The notes under the pieces: model-generated
What the model saw: the letters and a program-made list of their open reading frames with translations, nothing else
What the model was told of the DNA's origin: nothing
Database searches by the model: none
Part shown: positions 27,487-37,707 of the stretch, piece after piece
How the letters are laid out: every line of letters starts with the position of its first letter
Position numbering within the stretch: position 1 is the first letter of the stretch
Source: Burkholderia cepacia GG4
Lineage (GTDB): Bacteria > Pseudomonadota > Gammaproteobacteria > Burkholderiales > Burkholderiaceae
Assembly (NCBI RefSeq): GCF_000292915.1
Contig: NC_018514.1
Location: 1,674,001-1,738,000 of the forward strand
Direction of reading: 5' to 3'
Length of the DNA stretch: 64,000 nucleotides
Made by a program: the position numbers and the translations under genes

Positions 27487-28539
27487 TCACGCCCACAAAT
27501 CGCCAACGGTATAGCCGTTCGGGAACGGATCGGTCGGATCCAGCACCCACGTGTTGTAGCCGTAGATCCAGGAACGACCCGAGATGGTCGGAACAACCGC
27601 CTTAAAGTCGCCGATCCGCGTCTCTTCGATCAGATTGCCGGTGTACGTAATGCCGAGCAGCCCTTCATGCCGGAATGGCTGATCCAGCTTGAGCTCGCCC
27701 TTCGCATGGAGCGTGGCCATCTTTGCGCAAGTGCCGGTACCGCAAGCACACCGATCGATTGCCCCCGTCCAGGTGGCTGGATTGTCGAAATCGATGGCGC
27801 CGCTCGCCACCGTCACGGCATTTCGCCAATCGGCGTTCGGGTTTTCGGTGGGACCCGACAACTGCGCAATGGTGATGCCGATGCCCGGATAGTGAGGATG
27901 CGAGACCGGCAGCTGGTCCTGCGCCGCCTTCGTAATCAGCGCCGAGACCCGGGCGATCTCCTTGCCGTGTTCGGGAATGAGCTCGAGGCCCTTGAATTGA
28001 CGTACGTCGGCGATCACGTAGAACATGCCGCCCCAGCCCACGTCGACCGTGACCTTGCCCAGCGTCGGAACGTCAATGACCGCATCGAGGTACGGCGCGA
28101 ACGCGGGAACGTTCTTGAAGGTGACCTGCGTGACTTTCCCGCCCTTGCACTCGGCCTTGATGCCGATGAGACCCGCCGGCGCTTCGAGTTGAAACTCCGT
28201 GACCGGTTCGGTCATCGGCAGCATCCCGGTTTCGAGCAGCACGGTTGCAACCGAAATGGTATTGCCGCCACTCATCACCGGGTACTCCACCTGCTCCATG
28301 ATGATGTAGCCGGCCGCCGCATCCGGATGCTTCGCCGGCACGACCAGATTGCAGCACACCGGCGGATAGCCGCGCGGCTCACGCAACATCAGCTGACGAA
28401 TCTGATCGTCGTTTTCCTCGAGCCATTTCATCTGCTCGTAAACCGTGTTGCCCGGGATGTGCGGCACGCCGCCGGTGATCACCCGCATCGGCTCGCCAGC
28501 ATGCGTTTCCACCGCGTGGAACATTCGCTTGAAAGTCAT
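27487..28539 (-). CDS. Proline racemase family enzyme with a Ser/Cys pair (4-hydroxyproline epimerase-like)
   Basis: 350 residues. In the family, two catalytic residues face the substrate alpha carbon. Here the first position (MCGHGT in racemases) reads MSGGNT, so it is Ser90. The second is Cys266 in DRCACGTGTCAKMA. Family knowledge: Cys/Cys members are proline racemases or 4-hydroxyproline 2-epimerases, Cys/Thr members are trans-3-hydroxyproline dehydratases, and some Ser/Cys members are reported as 4-hydroxyproline epimerases. I infer epimerase activity on hydroxyproline or a related compound. It lies downstream of the PotD-like binding protein on the same strand. Confidence 0.88.
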   Translation of the reverse strand: MTFKRMFHAVETHAGEPMRVITGGVPHIPGNTVYEQMKWLEENDDQIRQLMLREPRGYPPVCCNLVVPAKHPDAAAGYIIMEQVEYPVMSGGNTISVATVLLETGMLPMTEPVTEFQLEAPAGLIGIKAECKGGKVTQVTFKNVPAFAPYLDAVIDVPTLGKVTVDVGWGGMFYVIADVRQFKGLELIPEHGKEIARVSALITKAAQDQLPVSHPHYPGIGITIAQLSGPTENPNADWRNAVTVASGAIDFDNPATWTGAIDRCACGTGTCAKMATLHAKGELKLDQPFRHEGLLGITYTGNLIEETRIGDFKAVVPTISGRSWIYGYNTWVLDPTDPFPNGYTVGDLWA

Positions 28540-28625
28540 TTCATTTACCCTTGATTAGTGCAGCGAGATCGACGCCCGCCTTGCTGTCCATAAAACACTG
28601 CATGCGCACACGGAGGCCACGCGTG

Positions 28626-28690
28626 AAAAAGCCCGGATGAGCGACCGCCTCCCGATCCGATCATCGAAGAGCGGCATGCACCATCCGGGC
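28626..28690 (-). terminator. Long-loop terminator after the PotD-like gene
   Basis: On the minus strand a 9-bp stem (GCCCGGATG at 28682-28690 as read from the minus strand, closed at 28631-28639) encloses about 42 nt with further pairing and is followed by TTTTT (28626-28630). It would end transcription before the proline-racemase homologue. Confidence 0.7.
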
Positions 28691-28711
28691 AGGATCGAAT
28701 GCGCGACCCGA

Positions 28712-29773
28712 TTACTTCTTGCTGAGCCAGACTGCAAATTTCTGGTTCAGGTCGTCGGAGTGGTCAGCCCAGAAAGCGACGTCGGACTCGACCGCACCTT
28801 TCTGGTTGGCCGGTGCAGTCGGCAGGTAAGGCAACACCTTCGGATCGACCATCGCGACCGACGACTGTCTGATCGGGCCGTTTGCCGTCAGCGGAGCGAG
28901 CTTCGCCAGGACCGCGGATTGCGTCGCGTACTTGACGAAATCCTGTGCCGCCTTCAGATTCTTCGTACCCTTGACGATCACATAGCCTTCCAGATATTTG
29001 ACCTGACCGTCCCAAATGAAATTGAACGGCTTCTTGTCCTGCATCATCGCGGCGTAGATGCGGCCGTTGTACGCGCTGGTCATCGTCACCTCGCCGTCAG
29101 CCAACAGTTGAACCGGTTGCGAGCCGGTCTCCCACCAGACGATCGACGATTTGATCGTGTCCAGCTTCTTGAACGCGCGGTCGAGCCCCGCCGGCGTGCC
29201 CAGGACCTTGTAGACGTCCGCCGGCGCCACACCGTCGGCCAGCAAGGCCCACTCCAGCGCGCCTTCCGGCGACTTCCGCAGGCCGCGCTTGCCGGGATAC
29301 TTCTTCAAGTCGAAGAAGTCCGCAATCTTGCTCGGCTCGTGGCCCTTGAACTTATCCGTGTTGTAAGTGATGAGCGACGACCACGCGATATTCCCGGCCA
29401 TACACTCGGAAACACCGTTCGGCACGTAGTCGCTCTTCGCCGGCGTGCCGTTTGGAGCGGCAGCCAGGTTGTTCGGGTTGATTTTCTCGAGCAACCCCTC
29501 GTCGCATGCGCGGGTGACATCCGACAATTGCATGTCGACGACGTCCCACGTCACGTTGTTCGTCTGCACCTGGCTTCGGATCTGCGCGATACCGCCGTTG
29601 TACGAATCGCTCTTGACCTGCACGTTGCCTGCGGCAGCGAACGGCTTGAGGGCAGTCTTATCCTGAGCGTCCTGATAGTTGCCTCCCCACGATACGAAGG
29701 TCACCTGAGCCGCCATCGCGGACGCGCTGATCAGGGATGCGGCGATCAATCCCAGCTTGAACACGGACTTCAT
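28712..29773 (-). CDS. PotD-like ABC transporter substrate-binding protein
   Basis: 353 residues starting with a signal peptide (MKSVFKLGLIAASLISASAMA) and continuing QVTFVSWGGNYQDAQ, TWDVVDMQLSDVTRACDEG and DFFDLKKYPGKRGLRKSPEG, as in spermidine/putrescine- and opine-type binding proteins. The ATG at 29773 has a TGGAG site. It probably serves the importer at 16144-19572, whose operon lacks a binding protein. It is clearly paralogous to the binding protein at 51305-52333. Confidence 0.92.
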   Translation of the reverse strand: MKSVFKLGLIAASLISASAMAAQVTFVSWGGNYQDAQDKTALKPFAAAGNVQVKSDSYNGGIAQIRSQVQTNNVTWDVVDMQLSDVTRACDEGLLEKINPNNLAAAPNGTPAKSDYVPNGVSECMAGNIAWSSLITYNTDKFKGHEPSKIADFFDLKKYPGKRGLRKSPEGALEWALLADGVAPADVYKVLGTPAGLDRAFKKLDTIKSSIVWWETGSQPVQLLADGEVTMTSAYNGRIYAAMMQDKKPFNFIWDGQVKYLEGYVIVKGTKNLKAAQDFVKYATQSAVLAKLAPLTANGPIRQSSVAMVDPKVLPYLPTAPANQKGAVESDVAFWADHSDDLNQKFAVWLSKK

Positions 29774-30822
29774 CTTCGACTCCAGTAGGTAAAACTTGTA
29801 TGAATACGAGCCACCGCAAACCGTAGACCGCCTTGCTGATTTCACCGGCCCACCACAGAAGCGCTGCTCTTGGTCTCACGCGGAAGTACACCGTTCACGC
29901 GCCCGGGCGCCCGCCCCCCGGCAATACGCGCCACCGGATCCGGAACACCTGAGCTTCAGACTAGTGGTGGAAAAAAAGCCCATGCATTGCTTCAGATCCG
30001 CTTATGCTGAAAATCGTGGCGCGTTATGGACGCCCATCGGCTGCGGCCGATTCGGTCGAACACACGCTTTCAGACTGGAACCGGGTCACTGCGCGAAACC
30101 TCGACTCGCCCCTCGAGGTGAAGACGTGCCATGTCGGCACTGCAACACGCGCGGTTGCGCTTCGCATCCGCAATGCATGTCGGTGACCATCGCCGGACTG
30201 CGCCCGATCGCCTTGCCCGCGCCGCCGCGTTGCCGAACCGTGCAATGCGGCACGCGTGCGGCATCCGCGTTCCCTCCTTCACGACGCACGTCGCCGGTCT
30301 GATCGGCCTGCCTGGACTTGCTTGTCGACGGCCTCGAATGAAAGTTCGGATGCGCGGTGCAGCCGGCCAGCGACTGCCGAAGGATCGTCATTCCTGAGCC
30401 AGCGAGTCAGTCGCAGCGAACGTGTGGATGAGCGCGATCGCGCGACGACGGCGGAAAATCACGAAGCGCAATACTCATACAAAATTCATGACGCGAGACG
30501 CACGGCCGATATATTCCGCAAACCCCAGGAAATTCGCATACGCCGCATGCAATTTTCTTATATTTATGATCACCGGAATCGAGCGAAGCTTCCATCCGGT
30601 GGCACGGCAAAGGTGCTCTATACGAGCCACCATAAATCATAGGAAAAGATGGGATTTCAAGAATATAGCATGCTGAGCGGACAGCAGCATTCGTTAATAC
30701 CGCCAATCAAAGGCAAATATATTACTCGATCCGGCTTCACATCCTTTTCCTTTATTGACATCCACTTCATCAACGCACCATTTATCCCAATATTTTTCAA
30801 TCCATCGACTGAGGTGCTTTTC
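29774..30822. other. 1049-nt gap without a supported gene
   Basis: Short overlapping frames only, none resembling a family. From about 30470 the sequence becomes clearly AT-richer than its surroundings, and it probably holds the promoters of the two divergent binding-protein genes. I saw no RNA gene or repeat. Confidence 0.4.
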
Positions 30823-31764
30823 ATGAAAAACATTATCGTCACGGCCATGGTGACTGCCGGATTGTTGACCGGTACGCAGGCATTTGCCGACAACGTCTCC
30901 ACGTGTTCCGCGCCTCGGTTCGCCAAGATCGGCTGGGCCGACCTGGAATCGACGACCGCACTCGCGTCGAACTTGATGCTCGGGCTCGGCTATAAGCCGA
31001 CGTCGTCGACCTTGTCCATTCCACTTGCTTACGTCGGCCTGAAGAAACAGGATCTCGACATCTATCTGGGATACTGGACCCCTTCCCAGGAAGTCATCGC
31101 AAAACCATTCCTCGACTCGCACGCCGTCACTCTTCTCACCCCTCCCAATCTCGTCGACGCGAAATTTACGCTTGCCGTACCTGATTATGTCTATGACGCC
31201 GGACTCAAATCCTTTGACGATATTGCGAAATTCAAGGAAAAACTCGGCGGAAAGATCTACGGCATCGAGCCTGGGGATGACGGAAATCTTTCGATCAGCA
31301 AGATGATCAAATCCAACCAGCACGATCTCGGCGATTTCAAACTCATGGAATCCAGCGAAGCAGGCATGCTCGTTTCCGTGGATCGGGCGATCGCTCACAA
31401 GGAATGGATCGTCTTTCTTGGGTGGGAACCTCACCCGATGAACCTGACATACAGAATCAAGTACTTGTCCGGCGGAGACGAGGCATTCGGCCCGAACTAC
31501 GGTGCCGCCCAGGTTCATACAGTCGTTGCGAACGGCTACGCCGATCGTTGCCCGAATGCTGCCAAACTCGTCTCAAATCTGCGGTTCACCAACCGGATGG
31601 AAGAGGAAATCATGCAATCGGTAGTCAAGAAGGCGGATCCGATGGTCGTGGCGAAAACGTGGTTGCAGCACAATCCGCAGGTTCTCGATGCATGGCTGAC
31701 CGGCGTCACGACTATCGACGGGAAACCGGGCTTGCCGGCAGTTCGAAGGTATCTGGGACTCTAG
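30823..31764 (+). CDS. Glycine betaine/choline-type ABC substrate-binding protein (ProX/ChoX-like)
   Basis: 313 residues with a signal peptide (MKNIIVTAMVTAGLLTGTQAFA) and an OpuAC-type fold: RFAKIGWADLESTTALAS, LDIYLGYWTPSQE, GIEPGDDGNLSISKMI and WIVFLGWEPHPMN. The aromatic-rich loops fit a cation-pi cage for a quaternary ammonium group, as in ChoX. GAGGTG precedes the ATG at 30823. No permease or ATPase is adjacent, so it is an orphan that must use a remote transporter. It supports betaine/choline-like compounds as substrates in this region. Confidence 0.9.
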   Translation: MKNIIVTAMVTAGLLTGTQAFADNVSTCSAPRFAKIGWADLESTTALASNLMLGLGYKPTSSTLSIPLAYVGLKKQDLDIYLGYWTPSQEVIAKPFLDSHAVTLLTPPNLVDAKFTLAVPDYVYDAGLKSFDDIAKFKEKLGGKIYGIEPGDDGNLSISKMIKSNQHDLGDFKLMESSEAGMLVSVDRAIAHKEWIVFLGWEPHPMNLTYRIKYLSGGDEAFGPNYGAAQVHTVVANGYADRCPNAAKLVSNLRFTNRMEEEIMQSVVKKADPMVVAKTWLQHNPQVLDAWLTGVTTIDGKPGLPAVRRYLGL

Positions 31765-32250
31765 TGGTCTGCCGCCGCCCGTTGACGGCGACGACACACA
31801 GGATTTGGCAGGAGCCAGATGCGGGGCGCGGCGGCGAATACCGCGCCCTGCACAACGCGGATACCGCTCAAGAAAGGCAACACAGCTTCGACAATTCGCC
31901 GCCGGTGCTGAGCCATTTACGACGCACCGCACGATTCGGTCGACGACAGCGCACGGAGATCTCATCCTGGAGCGGTGCAATCCGCTGGCCGGTCGTGGAA
32001 GCCGGGGCATCCGGTCACCCCCCTCGGGGGTAACCCCACCCGCCGAAATTCGGGCTGCTTTTGCGTCGCACGCGCCTGCGCTGATCGAGATGCGCGCACG
32101 GTGCGCCGCTAGCGCTAGCCCGCGCCCATGAGTTTTGTCCCCTGCAATGCCTCTGCATTCCCGGCCACGAATCGTCTACGACGACCGTGGCCGGAAAGAA
32201 CATTCGCCGTCGCTTTCGACTATTGGCCTTGAACGACCAGACCCTGTGGG
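31765..32250. other. 486-nt convergent gap with three hairpins
   Basis: No gene is supported. It contains ACCCCC/GGGGGT (32017-32031), the self-complementary GCTAGCGCTAGC (32108-32119), and CCGGCCACG/CGTGGCCGG (32161-32194, 16-nt loop). Lying between convergent stops, these may terminate one or both units, although none is followed by a T-run. Confidence 0.45.
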
Positions 32251-33675
32251 CTACGCGCGTCCCCAGCCGACAATGCCCTTGATCTCCAGAAAGTCGGCAA
32301 TGCCGAAGTCGGCGTATTCACGCCCGTTTCCTGACTGCTTGTACCCGCCGAATGGAGCGCTTACGTCCCAATCCGGATAATTGACGTACACCGAACCCGC
32401 GCGCATCTGCCTGGCGACGCGACGTGCATGTGCGAGGTCCGTCGACTGCACATAGGCGGCGAGCCCGAAGACGGTGTCATTCGCCATTCTGACGGCATCC
32501 TCCTCATCGTCATAAGGCAGGATTGCCAGAACCGGCCCGAAGATTTCCTCCTCGGCAATCTTCATGTCCGGCGTGACATCGCCAAAGACCGTCGGCTTGA
32601 CGAAATAACCACGCCCGCGACCTTCTGGCTTTCCGGCTCCGCCGGACAGCAACTTCGCGCCCTGCTCGATTCCCGCGTTGATGTAGTGCTGCACTTTTTC
32701 GAATTGCAGTTCACTCACCAGCGGCCCCAGATCGTTCTCCCTGGTTCCTCCGACCTGATACAAATCCGCGGCTGCCTTCGCGATCCGGTACGCCTCATCG
32801 GCCCTATCTCTCGGCACGAGCATCCGCGTGGGCGCATCGCACGATTGGCCGCTGTTGCTGAAGCATGCGTGCACGCCTTCCGTCACCGAGGATTCCAGAT
32901 CGGCATCCGCAAGAATGATATTCGCCGATTTGCCGCCTAGTTCCTGGGCAACGCGCTTCACCGTCTCGGCCGCGGCCTTGGCCACGATAACCCCGGCCCG
33001 GGTGGATCCCGTAAACGACACCATATCCACTTCGGGATGCTCAGCGAGCACCTGACCGACATCCGGACCCGTTCCGTTCACGAGATTGAAAACACCCGAC
33101 GGAACCCCGGCAGCATCCAGAATCTCCGCAAACACCAGTGCGCTGATCGGCGCGATCTCGCTCGGCTTCAGGATCACCGTGCAACCTGCCGCAAGCGCGG
33201 GCGCGACCTTGCAGACAATCTGATTGATCGGCCAGTTCCACGGCGTTATCAGTGCACACACACCGATTGCCTCACGAATCACCATCGTGCTACCACGGTG
33301 CTCGTCGAACTCGAACGCTTCCAGTGCCGCGATGGTTGCTTCGAGATGTGCTTGCCCGCTCGCCGCCTGGGCGTGCAATGCGAAGTCCGGCGGCGCCCCC
33401 ATCTCGCGATGGATCGCAGCCGCGATATCGTGGATTCTCTCGACGTATACCGCGAGAACCTTGCGAAGCAACGCGAGACGCTCTGCTTTCGAAAGAAGCG
33501 AAAATGCCGGAAACGCAGCGCGCGCCGCTTGCACTGCGCGTTCTACGTCATGGGCAGACCCGAGCGAAATGGTTGCGAACGTGGATTCGTCCTTCGGGTC
33601 GATTACCGCCATCGTTCTCGGATGAACCGGATCGACCCACGATCCGTCGATAAAGAATTTCGTGTAATCGTTCAT
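32251..33675 (-). CDS. NAD(P)+-dependent aldehyde dehydrogenase
   Basis: 474 residues with all ALDH catalytic motifs: ITPWNWPINQI (oxyanion Asn), QELGGKSANI (general base Glu) and NSGQSCDAPTRM (nucleophilic Cys), plus EEIFGPVL. It oxidises an aldehyde to its acid in the cytoplasm. It is the last gene of the minus-strand unit following a GMC alcohol dehydrogenase, so an alcohol-to-aldehyde-to-acid sequence (betaine aldehyde or malonate semialdehyde type) is likely. The true aldehyde is not determined. Confidence 0.92.
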   Translation of the reverse strand: MNDYTKFFIDGSWVDPVHPRTMAVIDPKDESTFATISLGSAHDVERAVQAARAAFPAFSLLSKAERLALLRKVLAVYVERIHDIAAAIHREMGAPPDFALHAQAASGQAHLEATIAALEAFEFDEHRGSTMVIREAIGVCALITPWNWPINQIVCKVAPALAAGCTVILKPSEIAPISALVFAEILDAAGVPSGVFNLVNGTGPDVGQVLAEHPEVDMVSFTGSTRAGVIVAKAAAETVKRVAQELGGKSANIILADADLESSVTEGVHACFSNSGQSCDAPTRMLVPRDRADEAYRIAKAAADLYQVGGTRENDLGPLVSELQFEKVQHYINAGIEQGAKLLSGGAGKPEGRGRGYFVKPTVFGDVTPDMKIAEEEIFGPVLAILPYDDEEDAVRMANDTVFGLAAYVQSTDLAHARRVARQMRAGSVYVNYPDWDVSAPFGGYKQSGNGREYADFGIADFLEIKGIVGWGRA

Positions 33676-33732
33676 GTTGGGGCCCTCGAAAGGCAGGCTT
33701 GAAGTAATGAAAGAGTCTGTACCGACCGACTT

Positions 33733-35367
33733 CTAGGCATCGAAGAAGAAGCGAGGCCGGTGGGGTGCGAGAGGCGCTTTGCCACGAATCATATCGGCCG
33801 CCTTTTCGGCAATCATGATGACCGTCGCGTTCAGGTTCGAGCTGATGACGTTCGGCATCACCGACGCGTCGACGACTCGCAACCCATCCACGCCACGCAC
33901 CCGAAGCTGCTCGTCGACGACTGCCATGTCGTCGTGGCCCATTCGACACGTGCAGGACGGGTGAAATTCGGTCTCGGCCGCCGATTCGATGTATTCGAGC
34001 AAGTCGCGATCGGTGCGATATTTGCCGCCAGGCAAAATCTCGTCGCCGGCAAAACCGCGAAACGACGGCTGCGCGACAATGTGGCGCGCGGCCTGCGCGG
34101 CCTCGACGAGTTCACGTTTGTCCTTGTCTGTGGCCAGAAAATTGAAGTTGATGCTAGGTGCCTCTTTCGGATTGCCGCTCTTGAGACCGACGTACCCTCT
34201 CGACTCCTGGCGAAGTTGCGATACGTGAAACTGGAATCCCTGAATGAGGCGGATCTTCGCCCCGGAATAGTCGATCGCGACAGGCGCGAAATGATATTGA
34301 ATATTCGGCCTGAGCGGACTACTTTCGGTGCGAATCACGCCACCGGCCTCCCAGATCGGCGAGCTGACCAGTCCGCTTTTGTTCATTACCCAGCGTGCGC
34401 CCAAACCGAGCTGCACGAGTGGATTGGTCAGGTTGTTCCATGTAACCGCCCTTTCGCATTTCCACTGCATGACGAAGTCGATATGGTCCTGCAGATTCTG
34501 CCCGACTCCATGCAATTCGACTTGCGTTCGGACACCCGCTTTTCGAAGTTCGTCAGCCGGGCCAATACCGGAACACATCAGGATATGGGGCGAATTGATT
34601 GCCCCACCCGACAGGATGATTTCCCGGTCGACCGCTACGGACGACACAACGCCGTTCCGCTCGAACATCACGCCAGTGGCGCGATCGCCAGTCAACAGCA
34701 CCTGCAGAACCGACGCACCAGTCAAGACGGTCAGGTTTTCCCGGTGTGCGACAGGATGAAGATAGGCGACTGCAGTCGAGCTGCGCTTCCCGTTCCACGT
34801 CGTGTTGTCGTAGCGACCGAGCCCCTCCGGACGAAAGCCGTTGAGATCATCAGTACGCCCATATCCGGACTCCTCGCCTGCCTGGACGAACGCGTCGAAA
34901 AGAACGTTTGGCGTATCGCCCTTGCTCACCCCGAGCGGGCCTGCGTCGCCATGCCAGTCATCTGCGCCTCGCTCGTTACGCTCGGCCTTTTTGAAATACG
35001 GCAGGCAGTGTGCAAAGTCCCAGTCGGGCAGCGTGAATTCACGCGCCCATTCGTCAAAGTCCGTCGGATGGCCGCGAAAATACACCATCGAGTTGATGGA
35101 CGAGCTGCCGCCCAGCACCTTTCCGCGGGGAACGGCGATGGCTCTGCCTCGCATGCGCTTCTCGGGTTCGCTGACGTAGTTCCAGTTGATCCGCTCATCC
35201 TTCCATGCTCGATACACACCGGCAGGCATATGGATGAACAAGCTGCGATCGACGGGCCCCGCCTCGAGCAGCAGCACTCGGACATCCGGGTCCTCCGTCA
35301 GCCTGTTCGCCAAAACGCAACCGGCCGATCCCGCACCGACGACGACATAATCGTATGACTTTTTCAT
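33733..35367 (-). CDS. GMC-family FAD alcohol dehydrogenase (choline dehydrogenase/DddA-like)
   Basis: 544 residues. It has the FAD fold YVVVGAGSAGCVLANRL, the GMC signature PRGKVLGGSSSINSMVYFRG, the second signature SGGAINSPHILMCSGIGP, and the catalytic His in FHPSCTCRMG, which is choline-dehydrogenase-like. Such enzymes oxidise choline or 3-hydroxypropionate (DddA). I chose the ATG at 35367 (MKKSYDYVVVG). It is followed by the aldehyde dehydrogenase and preceded by an APC permease on the same strand. Confidence 0.92.
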   Translation of the reverse strand: MKKSYDYVVVGAGSAGCVLANRLTEDPDVRVLLLEAGPVDRSLFIHMPAGVYRAWKDERINWNYVSEPEKRMRGRAIAVPRGKVLGGSSSINSMVYFRGHPTDFDEWAREFTLPDWDFAHCLPYFKKAERNERGADDWHGDAGPLGVSKGDTPNVLFDAFVQAGEESGYGRTDDLNGFRPEGLGRYDNTTWNGKRSSTAVAYLHPVAHRENLTVLTGASVLQVLLTGDRATGVMFERNGVVSSVAVDREIILSGGAINSPHILMCSGIGPADELRKAGVRTQVELHGVGQNLQDHIDFVMQWKCERAVTWNNLTNPLVQLGLGARWVMNKSGLVSSPIWEAGGVIRTESSPLRPNIQYHFAPVAIDYSGAKIRLIQGFQFHVSQLRQESRGYVGLKSGNPKEAPSINFNFLATDKDKRELVEAAQAARHIVAQPSFRGFAGDEILPGGKYRTDRDLLEYIESAAETEFHPSCTCRMGHDDMAVVDEQLRVRGVDGLRVVDASVMPNVISSNLNATVIMIAEKAADMIRGKAPLAPHRPRFFFDA

Positions 35368-35455
35368 GATGGTCTTTTGCTGCTCAAATGGATACTGAAG
35401 TGCTGCCTTTCGCCCCCGACACTCCATAGCCGGGGTGCACATACCGACCGCCCCG

Positions 35456-36925
35456 CTAAATCGTCTGCCGGCCGATCGCTCGATACACCGCTGGTCTCTT
35501 CGATCGAAGAACAAGGGCGTAGATCGCACCCACCACCAGCGACCCGAAGATGATGAAGAGCAAGATCTCGGCCGCGCGTTCGCTGCCCGTCAGCAACGCC
35601 ATGTTGATCGTCGCGAGCCATGCCGTCGCCGTTAGCCCGGTGAGACTGACCAGTGGAATCCAGAATGTCTTGATCCGGGATACTGCCAACGATCTGCCGA
35701 TGAAGAACGAGATGACGGATGCCGACGTCAATACCTGAAGCAAAAGCAACGCATAGCCGGACACGCCCATCAGGGCAGCGTAACCGTCATACGGTGCGAT
35801 CGATTGCTGGACGACATAGAACAGGCCAGCAATGGAAAGTACGGATACGATCAGCGACGCGCGATGAGGCGAACCATGCCGATGATGAACGGCACTGCAC
35901 GCTTTCGGGAAAGTCCCGTCGACGCCGAGAGAGTAGATGTATCGCGACAAAATGTTATGCATCGCCAGCGCGCATGCGAAGATGCTGGAGCACATCAGCA
36001 CATTCACCAGTTCAAGGCCCGTTTTCCCCAGGAAGGTTCCGATCGAGCTCAACACGGAATTGCTGGGATCTGACTGAGACAAGGCCAGCGCCTTTGCCGG
36101 GCCCGTCGCCGTGATGAAGAAGTACGCGCCCGACGCAAACAGGGCTGCCATGACCAGGATGGCCACGTAGGTTGCGCGAGGAACCGTCCTGGCCGGATCG
36201 CGCGCCTCCTCACGAAACACCGCAGTCGCCTCGAAGCCAGCGAAGCACGTCACCGCGAACAGGATGGCAAGTCCTGCTGATCCGGACGTGACGACGGAAG
36301 GCTTGAGCCAGTCGATGGTCAAGTGCGACGCCCCGCGTGTGCCGACAATCGCAAGCTCCCACGCACATACCAGAATCACTTCGCACGCCAGCGCTATTGT
36401 CAGCACCTTCGCAGAGAATTCGATCCGCAGATAACCGAGAACCGAAACGATCGCCCAGACCAGCAACGACCACTGCCACCACGGAAGCGGCTCGGCGTTG
36501 AACAACGACTTGAATAACGATACGTAGATGACGCCCACGTACAGATATACCCCGACGATCATCAAGAAGTAGGCCGTGATTGCCATGAACGCGCTGCCGA
36601 GCCCAAGCGGCTTACCCAGGCCAGCCGAAATATACGCGTAGTACGCGCCGGCGTTGGGAACGTGTTTCGACATCGTCGTGAAACCCACGGCAAAGAGCAG
36701 CATCATTGCGCCGGCCACGAGAAACGTCACCGGCGCGCCAAGGCCGTTTCCCATCGACATGACGAGCGGGATCATGCCGATGACGACCGTCAGCGGTGCG
36801 TTGTACGCAAGAACGGTGAACACAATGTCCAGTGTTCCCAGATGGCCAGACAATGTCTTCGGGGCCTCGTCGCTTGGTCGTCCATGCGAGCCGGACTGTT
36901 GGGGGACGTACTCGATTTCACTCAT
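35456..36925 (-). CDS. APC-superfamily amino acid/amine permease
   Basis: 489 residues with about 12 to 14 membrane segments and the APC feature FEATAVFREEARDPARTVPRA after the fifth segment. A GGAG site precedes the ATG at 36925. It is an inner-membrane secondary transporter for an amino acid, amine or related zwitterion. Between the two oxygenase genes and the GMC dehydrogenase, it is the most likely importer for the substrate of that pathway. Confidence 0.9.
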   Translation of the reverse strand: MSEIEYVPQQSGSHGRPSDEAPKTLSGHLGTLDIVFTVLAYNAPLTVVIGMIPLVMSMGNGLGAPVTFLVAGAMMLLFAVGFTTMSKHVPNAGAYYAYISAGLGKPLGLGSAFMAITAYFLMIVGVYLYVGVIYVSLFKSLFNAEPLPWWQWSLLVWAIVSVLGYLRIEFSAKVLTIALACEVILVCAWELAIVGTRGASHLTIDWLKPSVVTSGSAGLAILFAVTCFAGFEATAVFREEARDPARTVPRATYVAILVMAALFASGAYFFITATGPAKALALSQSDPSNSVLSSIGTFLGKTGLELVNVLMCSSIFACALAMHNILSRYIYSLGVDGTFPKACSAVHHRHGSPHRASLIVSVLSIAGLFYVVQQSIAPYDGYAALMGVSGYALLLLQVLTSASVISFFIGRSLAVSRIKTFWIPLVSLTGLTATAWLATINMALLTGSERAAEILLFIIFGSLVVGAIYALVLRSKRPAVYRAIGRQTI

Positions 36926-37114
36926 TTTGTCTCACTCCATGTTTTGAATATGTTCTCGCGCACGGCTTACGAGCCAGGTCGCTTTGGCGCTTCCCGTTAT
37001 TCGAGACGGATGCCCGGTTTTCTCGCATCGGTCAATCCGTCACTCGTCGCAACCAGGATCAACCAACATCCGGCCGCTGGCGAATGGCAGATCGCACCAC
37101 GTGCTTCGATGAAA

Positions 37115-37678
37115 TCAACTCGTGGCATACGCCTTTCGGGAGAAAACGCGCATGACGATCGGCTCGAAGGTTTCGATCGGCTCGGAAGCGTATTCGTCGT
37201 CGAACGACGACTGATCCCACCTTTCGCAGAAGTCGACTGCCTTCTGATAGAACGGATGGGTCAGAAACTCGTTTCGGGCAAACCGGTCCCAGCCATAGTG
37301 ATGGCCGTAGTAGTACGTCTGAAATATGCCATGGTGCTGCACGACCCAGCACACGTCGTCACGGACGAACGGACGCAACACTTCCGCGGCAACGCGATCG
37401 TGGTTTTGCGGCGCCAAACCGTCCGCGATGTCATGGAACAGTGCACCCACGACCCAATCGTCATCGGCACCATCCCGCAGCGCACGCGTAGCGGTTTGCA
37501 GAGCGTGCTCATATCGAGTGACGCGATAGCCTTCGAGCGTTTCGAACTTCTGGCGCTTCAACTCATCGATCAGCCTTTGAGCCGTGCGGCGCAGGAACGG
37601 CTCTTCGAGCTCTCGAAGGAGCGCGTACTCCTCGAACGTGCCGTCCTTCATCTGTTTGAACTTCACCTTTTCGGTCAT
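37115..37678 (-). CDS. HD-domain protein, putative diiron oxygenase (PhnZ/TmpB-like)
   Basis: 187 residues. The HD ligand set is complete: His58 (RYEHALQTA), His82-Asp83 (LFHDIADGL), His93 (QNHDRV), His115/116 (VQHHGIF) and Asp155 (ERWDQ). The first two steps have PhnZ spacing. PhnZ and TmpB use a mixed-valent diiron site to cleave a C-P bond after a partner Fe/2OG enzyme hydroxylates the substrate; the partner gene is immediately upstream here. The PhnZ substrate motif YxxE before the first His is not preserved (LEGY here), so the substrate probably differs. A hydrolase role is the alternative. Confidence 0.75.
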   Translation of the reverse strand: MTEKVKFKQMKDGTFEEYALLRELEEPFLRRTAQRLIDELKRQKFETLEGYRVTRYEHALQTATRALRDGADDDWVVGALFHDIADGLAPQNHDRVAAEVLRPFVRDDVCWVVQHHGIFQTYYYGHHYGWDRFARNEFLTHPFYQKAVDFCERWDQSSFDDEYASEPIETFEPIVMRVFSRKAYATS

Positions 37679-37707
37679 GATTTTTCCGATGGATCGAGCG
37701 AATGCGA

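Noticed and set aside
37115..37678. Naming the HD gene tmpB or phnZ outright
   Set aside because: The iron ligands fit, but the YxxE substrate motif is absent and no phosphonate genes are near, so only family-level likeness is claimed.
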